64,000 nt of DNA from Natrarchaeobius chitinivorans (GTDB lineage Archaea; Halobacteriota; Halobacteria; Halobacteriales; Natrialbaceae). Below are positions 63,924-64,000 of this stretch, in pieces. How positions within the stretch are numbered: position 1 is the first letter of the stretch; each line of letters opens with the position of its first letter. Both the position numbers and the translations under genes were made by a program. Below the pieces are notes generated by a model. The model searched no databases. It saw nothing but the letters and a program-made list of their open reading frames with translations, and was not told the origin of the DNA. The DNA is taken from NCBI RefSeq assembly GCF_003841505.1, contig NZ_REGA01000015.1, positions 1 to 64,000 on the forward strand, in the 5' to 3' direction.

Positions 63924-64000
63924 GTACATCGTTTCAGTTGTTACTTTAGGAATTTACGCCGAAATCGAACCGTTCGAGTCGAACAAACTGGCGCTGATCA
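63880..64000. other. End of window without a visible gene
   Basis: Apart from the repeat and hairpin to 63923, I see no coding region in the last 77 bases. It probably leads into the promoter of the next gene. Confidence 0.4.

Overview
The window looks like chromosome of a haloarchaeon, probably a Natrialbales-type member of the Halobacteria. The evidence is high GC with strong G/C third positions, very acidic proteins, many twin-arginine (Tat) signal peptides, archaeal promoters and leaderless starts, a bacterio-opsin-activator type regulator, and archaeal chemotaxis proteins (CheC, CheD). The species is an inference.

Layout. Positions 1-2540 are the end of an integrated element: a tyrosine integrase tail, three tiny genes and a frameshifted provirus-type protein, followed by paired hairpins and a leftover P-type ATPase tail (to 3261). 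Positions 3300-12600 carry mostly secreted or envelope proteins (DUF1254, CHRD, DUF4397, HAD phosphatase, a solute-binding lipoprotein, a GAP-family membrane protein) with an HxlR regulator and cupins. Two segments are duplicated here: a promoter plus Tat-leader cassette and a cupin gene. Positions 13000-15220 are a graveyard of accessory genes: ribbon-helix-helix proteins, a truncated pRiA4b ORF-3-like gene, and a truncated PIN toxin joined head-on to an antiporter fragment.

Positions 15400-42900 are mostly core genes: glucoamylase, flavin-dependent oxidoreductase, a cysteine-rich HTH regulator with a heavy-metal ATPase, AlkA-type glycosylase, KatG, the proCBA operon, a RimK-like ligase fused to a RimB-like domain, a flippase, a GNAT enzyme, an aspartoacylase-like hydrolase, sdhCDBA, HD and peroxiredoxin genes, tatA and tRNA-Arg(CCT). 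Behind the tRNA lie tRNA-like 3' end fragments.

Positions 43500-63900 are the most striking part: a type IV pilus operon (PilB ATPase, PilC membrane protein and five class III-signal pilin-like proteins) next to a chemotaxis operon read from the other strand (cheY-cheB-cheA-cheC-cheC2-cheD-cheR), with two cheW genes beyond it. Both operons have the same TATCA-N4-TGATA dyad just upstream of the probable TATA element, which suggests shared control. CheA and PilB carry very long acidic low-complexity regions, and the exposed parts of several pilin-like genes have lower GC than the rest.

All calls come from reading the sequence and remembered families; no database search was run. DUF numbers are from memory.
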